This document shows positions 15,573 through 24,396 of a stretch of 64,000 nt of DNA, one piece after another. Source of the DNA: Actinocorallia sp. API 0066. Its GTDB lineage: Bacteria; Actinomycetota; Actinomycetes; Streptosporangiales; Streptosporangiaceae. Where the stretch lies: the NCBI RefSeq assembly GCF_020991275.1, contig NZ_JAJLQY010000013.1:124001-188000 (forward strand). Direction: 5' to 3'. The first letter of the stretch is position 1; the number at the start of each line of letters is the position of its first letter. The notes under the pieces are model-generated. The model worked only from the letters and a program-made list of their open reading frames with translations. It ran no database searches and was not told the DNA's origin. The translations under genes and the position numbers were made by a program.

Positions 15573-17108
15573 GTGGATGTGGACAGACGGGCGAGATCTG
15601 TAGCGGCGGGGGACGTGCCAGCGTTGCTCGCCGTACACGGGTACACGTGCCGGTTCGGGGAGGTGCTCGCCAACGACGCCGTTGACTTTGCGGTGCGGGC
15701 GGGTGAGGTGCACGCGCTGGTGGGTGAGAACGGGGCGGGCAAGAGCACGCTGCTGAAGCTCATCTACGGCGTCAACCGGCCGGACGACGGGACGATGGAG
15801 CTGGACGGGCGACCGGCCGTCATCGCCTCTCCGGCGCAGGCGCGGGCGGCGGGCATCGGCATGGTGTTCCAGGATCTGCGGCTGGTGTCGGCGCTGACCG
15901 TCGCGGAGAACATCGCGCTCGCCCTCCCCGTCCGCCCCGACAGGCTGCACAAGCGCATCGTCGAGGCGTCCGAACGGTACGGGCTCGCCGTCGATCCGGC
16001 AGCGCGGGTCGGCCACCTGTCTATTGGTGAACGTCAGCGGGCCGAGATCCTCAAGGTGCTGATGACGGGCGCCCGCATCGTCATCCTTGACGAGCCGACC
16101 AGCGTGCTCGCCCCACAGGAGGCGGCGGCCCTGCTGGAGGCGATGCGTGGGCTGCGCGCGCAGGGCTTGGGCGTTGTCATCGTGACACACAAGCTGCGCG
16201 AGGTCCGCGAGGTCGCCGACCGGGTCACCGTGCTGCGCGGCGGCAAGGTGGTGCTCGCGGGCGTCGATCCGGCCGGGTACGACGATCCGGAGCTGGTCCG
16301 CGCGATGGTCGGCAGGACCGTTCCGCCGCTGCCCGCCGAACGCCCCGCGGTGCCGGAGAACACCTCCCCGGTGCTCCGCGTCACCGGCGTCACCGCGCAC
16401 GGCGACGACGGCCGGGTCGCCCTCAAGGACGTCGCGCTGACCGTCCTGCCCGGCGAGATCGTCGGCGTCGCGGGCGTGGCGGGCAGCGGCCAGCGCGAGC
16501 TGTGCGAGGTCGCGCTCGGCGTGCGGCCGACGACCGCCGGGCAGATCGAGCTGGGCGGTCGGCCGCTCACCGGAGGCGCCCGTGGCGCGCTGGCGGCCGG
16601 GGCCGCCGCCGTCACCGAGGACCCGCTGACGGACGCCGTGGTGCCGGGCATGTCGGTCTTCCAGCACATGGCCCTGGGCCTGCCCCGCATGCCGCGACGC
16701 GGCCTCGACGTCGACTGGCGCAAGGTCTCCGAAGCCACCGAGAACCTCGACAAAGCGGTCGGCCTGGGCATGGTCGGAGGCCACCGGATCCTCGCGAGCC
16801 TCTCCGGCGGCAACATCCAGCGCGTCCTGCTGACCCGCGCGCTCGGCCGCGCCGACGTCCGGCTGCTCGTCGCCGCCTACCCGAGCCGTGGCCTCGACGT
16901 CGCGACGACCCGCCGCACCCAGGAACTGCTCCTGGCCCGCCGGGCGGCGGGCGCCGGGGTCCTCCTCGTCTCGGAGGACCTGGACGAGCTGATGGCGCTC
17001 AGCGACCGCATCGCCGTCATGTACGACGGGCGACTCGCCGGAATCGTCCCCGCCGCCGAGGCCGACCGGCAGGAGCTCGGCCGCCTCATGCTCGGGAGCG
17101 CCGCATGA
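15573..17108 (+). CDS. Nucleoside-type ABC transporter ATP-binding protein (two NBDs)
   Basis: 511 residues with two nucleotide-binding domains, as in YufO/NupO/RbsA-type ATPases. The first domain has Walker A GENGAGKST, signature LSIGERQRAE and Walker B VILDEPTS. The second is degenerate at Walker A (GVAGSGQRE) and Walker B (LLVAAYPSRGLD) but keeps LSGGNIQR, as is usual for this subfamily. Start choice: GTG 15573 lies nine bases after GAGAGG; TTG 15564 and GTG 15579 are alternatives. It overlaps the permease gene by four bases (ATGA). Together with the BMP lipoprotein this is a purine/pyrimidine nucleoside or related importer. Confidence 0.87.
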   Translation: MDVDRRARSVAAGDVPALLAVHGYTCRFGEVLANDAVDFAVRAGEVHALVGENGAGKSTLLKLIYGVNRPDDGTMELDGRPAVIASPAQARAAGIGMVFQDLRLVSALTVAENIALALPVRPDRLHKRIVEASERYGLAVDPAARVGHLSIGERQRAEILKVLMTGARIVILDEPTSVLAPQEAAALLEAMRGLRAQGLGVVIVTHKLREVREVADRVTVLRGGKVVLAGVDPAGYDDPELVRAMVGRTVPPLPAERPAVPENTSPVLRVTGVTAHGDDGRVALKDVALTVLPGEIVGVAGVAGSGQRELCEVALGVRPTTAGQIELGGRPLTGGARGALAAGAAAVTEDPLTDAVVPGMSVFQHMALGLPRMPRRGLDVDWRKVSEATENLDKAVGLGMVGGHRILASLSGGNIQRVLLTRALGRADVRLLVAAYPSRGLDVATTRRTQELLLARRAAGAGVLLVSEDLDELMALSDRIAVMYDGRLAGIVPAAEADRQELGRLMLGSAA

Positions 17109-18145
17109 CCGCCACCGCCACCGCACCGCGCGACATGCTCGCCGGACTCGGCCGTTGGGCCGCCGCCCTGCTGGGCGCGCTCGTACTGTTCGCCCTGCTC
17201 CTGCTCGTCAAGGGCGCCAACCCGCTGACGGTCCTGTGGGGCATGGCCGTCTCCACGTTCACCAGCCCGCCGACGATCGAGCAGATCGTCATCAAGTCGG
17301 TGCCGCTGATCCTGGCCGCGCTCGCCGTCGTCATCCCGGCCCGCGCGGGCCTGACGAACGTCGGCGGGGAGGGCCAGGTCGTCATCGGCGCGGTCGCCGC
17401 CGCAGGCGTCGGGCTGTGGCTCGACCCGTCGCTACCGGGGCCCGTCGTCCTGGTTCTGCTGCTCGTAGGCGGCGGGCTCGCGGGGGCCGCGTGGGCGGGC
17501 GTCGCTGCGGTGATGCGGCTTACGGCCGGGGTGAATGAGGCCGTCACGACGCTGCTCCTCAACTACATCGCTCTCGACGTCCTCCTGTACCTCATCTACC
17601 AGCCGTGGAAGGACCCGGAAGGCTCCGGCCAGCCCGCGACCCGTCCGTTGGAGGTCGCCGCGCGGCTGCCGCTGCTCGGCACGACGGCGGTGCACGTCGG
17701 CGTTGTCCTGGCGCTGGTCGCCGCCCTCGGGACGTGGCTTGTGCTGCGCCGCACCGCGTTCGGCTTCCGGCTCGGCGTGGTCGGCGGCAACCCCGAGGCG
17801 GCGGGACGGGCCGGGCTGCCGGTCCGGCGGCTGCTGCTCGCCGCGATGCTCACCGGCGGCGGGCTCGCCGGGCTGGCCGGGGCGATCCACTTCGCCGGTG
17901 TCGAGTTCAAGCTCCGGCCCGGCCTCACCACCAACATCGGCTACCTCGCGTTCCTGGCGAGCTGGCTGGTCCGGCACCGGCCGCTGCCCGTCATCGGCGC
18001 GGCCCTGCTGCTCGCCGCCGTCACCATCGCGGGCGACAGCCTCCAGCTCGACAGCGGCCTGCCCGCCGCGACCGTCCACGTCCTGACCGGCCTGCTGCTG
18101 CTCGCGGTGCTCGGCTGGACCCGTCGCAAGGGAGACGCGACATGA
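17105..18145 (+). CDS. ABC transporter permease (BPD_transp_2, nucleoside type)
   Basis: 346 residues with about nine hydrophobic helices. The signature stretch VVIPARAGLTNVGGEGQVVI, NEAVTTLLLNYIA and the FRLGVVGGNPEAAGRAGLP loop are characteristic of the YufP/NupP permeases that pair with BMP-family binding proteins. It overlaps both the ATPase and the second permease by four bases, so all are translationally coupled. Confidence 0.88.
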   Translation: MTATATAPRDMLAGLGRWAAALLGALVLFALLLLVKGANPLTVLWGMAVSTFTSPPTIEQIVIKSVPLILAALAVVIPARAGLTNVGGEGQVVIGAVAAAGVGLWLDPSLPGPVVLVLLLVGGGLAGAAWAGVAAVMRLTAGVNEAVTTLLLNYIALDVLLYLIYQPWKDPEGSGQPATRPLEVAARLPLLGTTAVHVGVVLALVAALGTWLVLRRTAFGFRLGVVGGNPEAAGRAGLPVRRLLLAAMLTGGGLAGLAGAIHFAGVEFKLRPGLTTNIGYLAFLASWLVRHRPLPVIGAALLLAAVTIAGDSLQLDSGLPAATVHVLTGLLLLAVLGWTRRKGDAT

Positions 18146-19062
18146 GCGACCTGTTGACCGACGTCCTGTCGGGCGGTGTGCGCGGCGGGACCGCGATCAT
18201 GCTGGCCGCGCTCGGCGAGACGCTCGCCGAACGGGCCGGGGTCGTCAACCTCGGCACCGAGGGCTGCCTCCTCGTCGGGGCGCTGACGGGCTACGCCGTC
18301 GCGGCCGAGACCGGGAGCCCGTGGGCGGGCCTCGTCGCGGGCGCGCTGGCGGGCGCCGCGCTGGCGCTGGTGCACGCCGGGCTGGTGATCTGGCGGCGCG
18401 CCGACCAGTTCGCCACCGGCCTGACGCTCATGTTCTTCGGCCTCGGCATCACGTCCCTGTTCGGTGTCGCGTACGTGGGTAAGGCGGCGCCCGGCTTTGC
18501 GCCCGTCGAGATCCCGCTGCTCTCGGACGTCCCGGTGCTCGGCCCTGTCCTGTTCGCCCACGATCCCGTCACGTATCTGTCGTACCTCGTCGCCCCGCTT
18601 ATGTGGTGGTGGCTACGGCGCTCCCGCTCCGGGCTGCTGGTGCGGACGGCGGGTGAGCGCGCTGACGTGCTGCACCTGCACGGGTACCGGGCCGGGCTGA
18701 TCCGCGGCGGCGCCGTCGTCGCCGGGGGCGCGCTGGCCGGGCTGGGCGGCGCGCAACTGTCCACCGCGTACGCGCACGCCTGGTTCGAGGGCATGACGGC
18801 GGGGCGCGGGTTCATCGCCGTCGCCCTGGTGATCTTCGCGGCGTGGCGGCCGCTGCGCGTCGTCGCGGGCGCCTACCTGTTCGGGGCGCTGCTCGCCGTC
18901 GCGCCGGTGCTCCAGGCGCGCGGCCACGCGGTCAACCAGTTCGCGATGGACGCGCTGCCGTTCGTCATCACCCTGCTCATCCTCGCCGTCATCGGACGGC
19001 GCACGCTGCGCGCGGCCCCGCAGGAGCTCAGGCGCGTGTTCGAGAGCTCCTCCTCGAACTGA
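18142..19062 (+). CDS. ABC transporter permease (second subunit, nucleoside type)
   Basis: 306 residues and about eight hydrophobic helices. GETLAERAGVVNLGTEGCLL near residue 24 is the conserved motif of YufQ/NupQ permeases, and DVLHLHGYRAGLIRGGAVVA corresponds to the cytoplasmic coupling loop. The ATG at 18142 overlaps the preceding stop. It pairs with the 17105-18145 permease to form the translocation channel. Confidence 0.88.
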   Translation: MSDLLTDVLSGGVRGGTAIMLAALGETLAERAGVVNLGTEGCLLVGALTGYAVAAETGSPWAGLVAGALAGAALALVHAGLVIWRRADQFATGLTLMFFGLGITSLFGVAYVGKAAPGFAPVEIPLLSDVPVLGPVLFAHDPVTYLSYLVAPLMWWWLRRSRSGLLVRTAGERADVLHLHGYRAGLIRGGAVVAGGALAGLGGAQLSTAYAHAWFEGMTAGRGFIAVALVIFAAWRPLRVVAGAYLFGALLAVAPVLQARGHAVNQFAMDALPFVITLLILAVIGRRTLRAAPQELRRVFESSSSN

Positions 19063-19089
19063 CCCCCCACAGAAAAGGAAATGTGTCCC

Positions 19090-20241
19090 ATGTCAGTTGT
19101 GTTCCGCATGCCGAGAATCGCGGTGTTCGTCGCCGTCGCGGCGCTGGTGGCCGCGTGCTCGGCCAACACCGCGGGCTCCGGCGACGCCACCGGCTCCGGC
19201 GCCCCGGGCAAGGGCGCCGAGGCTGTCGGCTTCATCTTCGTCGGACCCAAGGACGACTACGGGTACAACCAGGCCGCTTACGAGGGCAGCCAGGCCGTCG
19301 CCTCCGCCTACCCCGACCTTGAGGTGCTCACCGCCGAGAACGTCCCCGAGGACGACAACGCGGCACGGATCATGAACAGCATGATCGCCAAGGGCGCGAA
19401 GGTGATCTTCGCGACGAGCTACGGCCACCTCGACGCCGCACTGAAGGTCGCGGCCGAACACCCCGACGTCGCCGTCGTCCAGCAGGGCAACCTCATCACC
19501 GGGACGGTTCCCGCCAACGCGGGCACCTACTTCGGGACGGTCTACGAGCCCGTCTACCTGGCCGGAATCGCGGCGGGCAAGGCCACCAAGAGCGACAAGC
19601 TCGGCTACGTCTACGCGTTCCCGATCAACCAGACGATCAGCAACATCAACGCCTTCCAGCTCGGCGCGGCATCGGTCAACCCGAAGGCCAAGACCTACGT
19701 CGTCAACACCTCTTCCTGGTGCGACCCGGCCAAGCAGGCCGAAGCCGCCGCGAACCTCATCAAGCAGGACGTCGACGTCATCACCCAGCACCAGGACTGC
19801 ACCGCGACGATCATCAAGGCCACCGAGGCGGCCGGGAAGTACACCGTCGGGTACCACGCCGACGCCTCGTCGCTCGCGCCCAAGGGCTGGCTGACCGGCT
19901 CCGAGTGGGACTGGGACAAGCTCTACGTGGACATCGTGAAGACGGCCATCGACGGCGGATTCACCGGAAGCAAGTACAACGCGAACTACCGGGTCGGCTT
20001 CAAGACCGGCGAGAACCCGTTCGTCCAGTCCGCGTTCGGGCCGTCCGTCGCGCAGCCGACCAAGGACGCGATCGCCACGGCCCGCACGCTGCTCGGCACC
20101 GAGCAGGGCTCGCCGTTCGCCGGACCGCTCACCGACCAGGACGGCAAGGTGCGCATCCCCGAGGGCACCGTGCCCGATTACGCGGAGATCGAGAAGATCG
20201 ACTACTTCGTCTCGGGAGTGGTGGGCAAGCTGCCCAAGTAA
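19090..20241 (+). CDS. BMP-family substrate-binding lipoprotein
   Basis: 383 residues. Lipoprotein signal: basic N-terminus, hydrophobic core AVFVAVAALVAAC with Cys23 as the lipidation site. The mature protein is a BMP/Med-type periplasmic-binding fold: FIFVGPKDDYGYNQAAYEGS, IFATSYGHLDAALKVA, GTVYEPVYLAGIAAGKATK and VITQHQDCTA. ATG 19090 is preferred because AAGGAA lies nine bases upstream; ATG 19081 is too close to it. BMP proteins bind nucleosides or purine derivatives; the neighbouring deaminase and amidase fit that. A strong terminator hairpin follows at 20254. Confidence 0.87.
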   Translation: MSVVFRMPRIAVFVAVAALVAACSANTAGSGDATGSGAPGKGAEAVGFIFVGPKDDYGYNQAAYEGSQAVASAYPDLEVLTAENVPEDDNAARIMNSMIAKGAKVIFATSYGHLDAALKVAAEHPDVAVVQQGNLITGTVPANAGTYFGTVYEPVYLAGIAAGKATKSDKLGYVYAFPINQTISNINAFQLGAASVNPKAKTYVVNTSSWCDPAKQAEAAANLIKQDVDVITQHQDCTATIIKATEAAGKYTVGYHADASSLAPKGWLTGSEWDWDKLYVDIVKTAIDGGFTGSKYNANYRVGFKTGENPFVQSAFGPSVAQPTKDAIATARTLLGTEQGSPFAGPLTDQDGKVRIPEGTVPDYAEIEKIDYFVSGVVGKLPK

Positions 20242-20253
20242 TCCGTTTTTCTG

Positions 20254-20285
20254 CCCGGAAGCGCTGCCCTGTCGGCGCTTCCGGG
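20254..20285 (+). terminator. Hairpin terminator after the BMP lipoprotein gene
   Basis: CCCGGAAGCGC (20254-20264) pairs perfectly with GCGCTTCCGGG (20275-20285) around a 10-base loop, followed by TTGTTT. It lies between the lipoprotein stop and the amidase start, so the amidase either depends on read-through or has its own promoter. Confidence 0.75.
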
Positions 20286-20318
20286 TTGTTTCCGTCGTTC
20301 GTTATTTTGGGAGGTTCT

Positions 20319-21998
20319 GTGCCGACATCCACGGTGGCGCGCGTCCGTCAGGCTTACGCCAGGATCGCCGAGACCGACCGGCCCGAGGTCTGGATCACGC
20401 TGCGCCCCGAGGCCGACGTCCACGCCGAGGCGGTCCGGATCGACGCGCGGACGGCCGACGGCGCGGACCTGCCCCTCGCCGGCACGCTCCTCGCCGTCAA
20501 GGACAACATCGACGTCGCAGGGCTGCCCACCACAGCCGCCTGCCCCGCCTACGCCTACACGCCCGACGTGTCCGCGCCCGCCGTCGCCCGGCTCCAGGCC
20601 GCCGGGGCCGTGGTGCTCGGCAAGACCAACATGGACCAGTTCGCCACCGGGCTCGTCGGCACCCGCAGCCCGTACGGCGCGGTGCGGTGCGCGCACGACC
20701 CCGCGCTCGTCTCCGGCGGCTCCAGCTCGGGTTCGGCCGTCGCCGTCGCGCTCGGCATCGTGGACCTGGCGCTGGGGACGGACACCGCGGGCTCCGGCCG
20801 GGTGCCCGCCGCGTTCCAGGGGATCGTCGGGATCAAACCGACGATCGGCCTCATCCCGAATGTCGGGGTTGTTCCGGCGGTTCGGTCGCTGGACTGTGTG
20901 ACGGTGTTCGCGCGGACCGTCGCCGAAGCACAGGAGGCCGTCCACCTGATGGTCGGGCCCGGCTGCCCTCGTTCGCGCGGCTGGCCCGCCGACGCGCCGC
21001 TCGCCGCGCCGCCCGTCCCGCGCGTGGCGGTGCCGGACGCTCCGCTTCCCGGCCTGACGCCCGCGTGGGCCGACGCGTTCGCTCGGACGCTCGACCGGCT
21101 GTCCGACGCGGGTGCCGTGCTGGTGCCCGTCGACGTCAGCCCATTCCTCGAAGCGGCGGAACTCCTGTACGGCGGGGCTTTCACCGCCGAAAGGTACGCC
21201 GCCGTGGGCGCCTTCATCGACGCCCACCCGTTGGACACCGACCCGTCCGTCCGCGCCATCATCAGCCCCGCCTCCGGCCTGCGCGCGCACGCCCTGGCCC
21301 GCGACGTCGAACGCCTCGACCACCTCCGCGCCCGCGCCCTGGCCGCTTTGACGGGCCTGGACGCCCTCCTCCTCCCGACCGCCCCGGAACACCCCACGAT
21401 CGCCGAGGTCGCCGCCGACCCCCTTGCCGTCAACACACGCCTGGGCCGCTACACCAACTTCGTCAACCTCCTGGACCTCTGCGCCCTGGCCGTCCCCTCC
21501 GGCGAGGGCGCTTTTGGGGTGACGGTCATCGCCCGCGCCTTCGCCGACCATGTGGCCGCCGACATAGCCCGCCTCCTGGCCCCCTCACCGCAGATCCCGC
21601 CCGCCGCCCCCGCCCTCCCCCTGGTCGTCGTGGGCGCCCACCTGTCAGGCGGCCCCCTCAACCACCAGCTCACCGAGCACGGCGCCCGTCTCGTCGGCCC
21701 CGTCCACACCGCCCCGCACTACCGCATGTACGCCCTCCCCACCGACCCCCCCAAGCCCGGCCTCGTCCGCGTGGAAGCCGGAGGCCACTCCATCGAAGGC
21801 GAACTCTGGCTCCTCCCCCCCGCCGCCCTCGGCCACTTCCTGGCCGCCCTCCCCTCCCCCATGACCCTCGGCCGCCTCCTCCTCACCGACGGCACCACCC
21901 CCACCGGCTTCCTCTGCGAACCCCACGCCACCACCACCGCCCCCGACATCTCCCCCACCGGGAGCTGGCGCACCCACCTCACCACCACCACCCCCTAG
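20319..21998 (+). CDS. Amidase-signature enzyme, allophanate-hydrolase-like (AtzF type)
   Basis: 559 residues. Amidase-signature triad: Lys in LLAVKDNIDVAG (near residue 60), cis-Ser in VSGGSSSGSAVAVALG, and nucleophile Ser in GTDTAGSGRVPAAF. A C-terminal domain of about 120 residues (LVVVGAHLSGGPLNHQL through GHFLAALPSPMTLGRL) matches the extra domain of allophanate hydrolases, which split urea-1-carboxylate to ammonia and CO2. No urea carboxylase is in the window. GTG 20319 has GGGAGG six bases upstream. Its position behind the transporter suggests nitrogen recovery from purine- or urea-type compounds; an allophanate substrate is inference. Confidence 0.8.
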   Translation: MPTSTVARVRQAYARIAETDRPEVWITLRPEADVHAEAVRIDARTADGADLPLAGTLLAVKDNIDVAGLPTTAACPAYAYTPDVSAPAVARLQAAGAVVLGKTNMDQFATGLVGTRSPYGAVRCAHDPALVSGGSSSGSAVAVALGIVDLALGTDTAGSGRVPAAFQGIVGIKPTIGLIPNVGVVPAVRSLDCVTVFARTVAEAQEAVHLMVGPGCPRSRGWPADAPLAAPPVPRVAVPDAPLPGLTPAWADAFARTLDRLSDAGAVLVPVDVSPFLEAAELLYGGAFTAERYAAVGAFIDAHPLDTDPSVRAIISPASGLRAHALARDVERLDHLRARALAALTGLDALLLPTAPEHPTIAEVAADPLAVNTRLGRYTNFVNLLDLCALAVPSGEGAFGVTVIARAFADHVAADIARLLAPSPQIPPAAPALPLVVVGAHLSGGPLNHQLTEHGARLVGPVHTAPHYRMYALPTDPPKPGLVRVEAGGHSIEGELWLLPPAALGHFLAALPSPMTLGRLLLTDGTTPTGFLCEPHATTTAPDISPTGSWRTHLTTTTP

Positions 21999-22013
21999 CT
22001 CATCCAAGCCTCA

Positions 22014-22313
22014 TCACGCCGGAAACTCCCTGCCGATGGCCCGCAGCACATCCGCAAGCCAGACAAATCCGTATCCGATCACCGCGTCACCGCTGATCAT
22101 CGACTGGAGATTCTCCCAAGACTCGGAAACGAGGCCGATCGTAGGCTCAGGCGGCGGCTCGTAGAGATCCGCCCCCGTCCCCGAGATCGCCCAGAAAGCG
22201 TCATTGTCAATTCTGATCGTGGCACCCTCACCACACGATTCAAGATGGCGCGACAACTGATCCAGCGCGCTCCGGATCGCCGCGAGAGACAACTCGACCG
22301 GCGCGGATTCCAT
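22014..22313 (-). CDS. Small hypothetical protein
   Basis: 99 residues from ATG 22313, which has GAGGGG six bases upstream; the longer frame to 22427 lacks such support. It is acidic, with no signal or membrane segment. A central stretch TIRIDNDAFWAISGTGADLY and a C-terminal YGFVWLADVLRAIGREFP look like a compact globular alpha/beta protein. I do not recognise a family. It is monocistronic and convergent with the amidase gene. Confidence 0.55.
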   Translation of the reverse strand: MESAPVELSLAAIRSALDQLSRHLESCGEGATIRIDNDAFWAISGTGADLYEPPPEPTIGLVSESWENLQSMISGDAVIGYGFVWLADVLRAIGREFPA

Positions 22314-22538
22314 CCACAACCCCTCTGGTCGGAGAACGACGGGAACAGCACGGGGGGCGGAGGTCGGCGGTCGCCCGGCCGGGCCTGCCATCGGGCCCGG
22401 CACAGCGCCCGACGGGCCCGCCCGCACTTCGGACTATCGCACGGGGAGGGGGTCGGGCGCGCGCGGCGGGCCGGGTGGACGGCGTGTGGGGCGACCGGGG
22501 ATGAAGTTCCCGATTCGGGCAACTATGCTGGTTTGGTT

Positions 22539-24260
22539 ATGACGGACGCGGAGGTTTCCCCGGGGGTTCGGCGGGTGAGTGCGGTGCTTCCGGGGTGGCG
22601 TACCGTCAGGGCGGAGCGGCGGGTGCTGCTTGTGCTGCACAGTGCCGTCGCGGCGGCGCGTATCGGTGATCTGGTGCCTATTTTTCAGGATTCGCGGATT
22701 CAGGTGTTCTGTGCGCAGACCAGTGATTCCGTGTTTCCTGGGAGGGTCGAGCTTTTTATCCGGGGTCATGGGATTCATCAATTGAGCTGGGAACAGGCGA
22801 TGGCGTTGGAGTTCCATGTCGCCATCACCGCCAGCCTCGGTGACAATCTTCATGAGGTCAACTGCCCGATATTGCGAATTCCGCATGGGAATGGATATAA
22901 TAAACGCTGGATCGGCGGATCGGCGGATCGGCGGATCGGCGGATCGGCGGATCGGCGGATCGGCGGATCGGCGGATCGGCGGATCGGCGGATCGGTCTTT
23001 GGGCTGTCGGAGGAGACGCTCAAGCACGAGGGCAGGCTGGTGCCCGCCGCGATCGGGCTTTCGCACGAGGAGCAGCTCGACAGGCTCGCCGAAGGGTGTC
23101 CGGAGGCCGTCCCGTTGGCGTTCGTCGCGGGTGATCCGTGTTATGACCGGATGCTCGCGAGCCTTCCCCGGCGGCTGCACTATCGGCGTGCTTTTGGGCT
23201 GCGGCCCGGCCAGCGGCTCATCACCGTCGCCTCGACGTGGCGGGAGGATTCGCTTTTCGGCATTGATCCGCTGCTCACCTCGCGGCTGCTCGCCGAGCTG
23301 CCGTTCGACAGGTACCGGGTCGCGCTCGTGCTGCATCCGAACATCTGGGCGTCGCACAGCGCTTTCCAGATCCGCGCGTGGCTCGCGGAGGCGCGCCGCG
23401 CGGGGCTGATCCTGCTGCCGCCCGAGGAGGGCTGGCGGGCCGCCGTCATCGCCGCCGACTGGGTGCTGTCCGACCACGGCTCGGTCAGCGTCTACGCCGC
23501 CGCCGTCGGGCGGCCGATCCTGCTGGAGCGGTCCGGGACGGCGATGGTCGATCCACGGTCCGGCATCGGCAGGCTGTTCGACGCGGCGCCGCCGCTCGAT
23601 CCGCACGGCCCCCTGGAACCGCAGTTGCGCCGGGCCACGCGAGCCCGCGAGCGCACCGAGGCGGTCGCGGCGGCCTTGGTCAGTTCCGCGCCCGGACGCT
23701 CGCTGCACCTGATCCGCGAGCGCCTCTACGCCATGATGGACGAGCCGCCGCCCGCCGCCGAACCGCCCGCCCTCGCCGTCGAGACGCCCGTCGTGGACGG
23801 CGCCGCCCCCGCGTCCCTCTGGACGAACGTCCGCCAGACGGGCCCACGGGAGTTCGAGGTCGAGCGGTACCCCGCCGCCGTCCCGGGCTCAGGCCCCGGC
23901 GTGCTCATCGTCGCCGACGACGAACTCGACCACCGCCTCGCCGGAACGGCCGACGTCATCTGGACGACCCGCGACGCCCTGCCCTCGGACGAACCGAGCT
24001 GGTCGGACGCCGTCTTCGCGCACCGCCCCGGCCTCACCCTCACCCTCGTCCAGGACGGCCCCCACGCCCGACTCCGCACCCGCGACGGCACCCTCACCCA
24101 CCTCTCCGTCACCGATCCCCGAACCGCCGACCTCGCCCTCGCCGTCCTGGCCGAACGCCACGTCTCCGGCACCCGCGACCTCGCCGCGCTGAGCCCCCTC
24201 ACCCTCCACCTGGGCCCGGACCAGACCGTCACCGCCCCCTTCACCACAACCCCCGCCTGA
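22539..24260 (+). CDS. GT-B-like protein containing an octanucleotide repeat
   Basis: 573 residues from ATG 22539. The middle third resembles the donor-side domain of CDP-glycerol-type glycerophosphotransferases and other GT-B folds: TVASTWREDSLFG, RVALVLHPNIWASHSA, GWRAAVIAADWVLSDHGSVS and YAAAVGRPILLERSG. The N-terminal domain (VLLVLHSAVAAARIGDLVPI, RIPHGNGYNK) is a second Rossmann-like half. Between YNKRW and VFGLSEETL lies a tract of three perfect copies of an eight-residue repeat (IGGSADRR) encoded by ten copies of an 8-base unit. The C-terminal 150 residues are Pro-rich and variable. Function unknown; a wall-polymer or glycosyl-transfer role is a guess. Confidence 0.65.
   Translation: MTDAEVSPGVRRVSAVLPGWRTVRAERRVLLVLHSAVAAARIGDLVPIFQDSRIQVFCAQTSDSVFPGRVELFIRGHGIHQLSWEQAMALEFHVAITASLGDNLHEVNCPILRIPHGNGYNKRWIGGSADRRIGGSADRRIGGSADRRIGGSVFGLSEETLKHEGRLVPAAIGLSHEEQLDRLAEGCPEAVPLAFVAGDPCYDRMLASLPRRLHYRRAFGLRPGQRLITVASTWREDSLFGIDPLLTSRLLAELPFDRYRVALVLHPNIWASHSAFQIRAWLAEARRAGLILLPPEEGWRAAVIAADWVLSDHGSVSVYAAAVGRPILLERSGTAMVDPRSGIGRLFDAAPPLDPHGPLEPQLRRATRARERTEAVAAALVSSAPGRSLHLIRERLYAMMDEPPPAAEPPALAVETPVVDGAAPASLWTNVRQTGPREFEVERYPAAVPGSGPGVLIVADDELDHRLAGTADVIWTTRDALPSDEPSWSDAVFAHRPGLTLTLVQDGPHARLRTRDGTLTHLSVTDPRTADLALAVLAERHVSGTRDLAALSPLTLHLGPDQTVTAPFTTTPA
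22909..22995 (+). repeat. Pure octanucleotide tandem repeat (GGATCGGC)10 plus 7 bases
   Basis: Ten perfect copies of GGATCGGC (22909-22988) plus seven bases of an eleventh, inside the coding frame of the GT-B-like gene. Because 8 is not a multiple of 3, gain or loss of one unit shifts the frame; three units encode eight residues, so the present array is read as an 8-residue protein repeat. One alternative frame ends at 23409. Confidence 0.95.
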
Positions 24261-24396
24261 CGTCCCGACGACCCTTCAGCGCAGCTTCTAGCGGACGCGG
24301 TGGCCTGACGTCCCGACGACCTTCAGCGCAGTTTCTGGCGGACGCGGTGGCCTGACGTCCCGACGAGCTTCAGGGCAGTTTCTGGCGGACGCGGTG
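24255..24396. repeat. Three tandem copies of a 47-48 base unit
   Basis: Copies begin at 24255, 24303 and 24350, each starting GCCTGACGTCCCGACGA and continuing with a CTTCAG(C/G)GCAG-TTCT-GCGGACGCGGTGG body. The third copy overlaps the 3' end of the STAND gene and encodes its last residues (RVRQKLP, read on the minus strand). The outer copies look like duplicated gene ends in the convergent intergenic space. Confidence 0.85.

Noticed and set aside
22909-22995. CRISPR-like array
   Set aside because: The 8-base units are directly adjacent with no spacers; it is a microsatellite-type repeat.
22539-24260. Naming this protein a translation initiation factor or a defined teichoic-acid transferase
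   Set aside because: Only a general GT-B-like pattern is visible; there is no GTP-binding motif and no diagnostic TagF motif, so a specific name would be unsupported.
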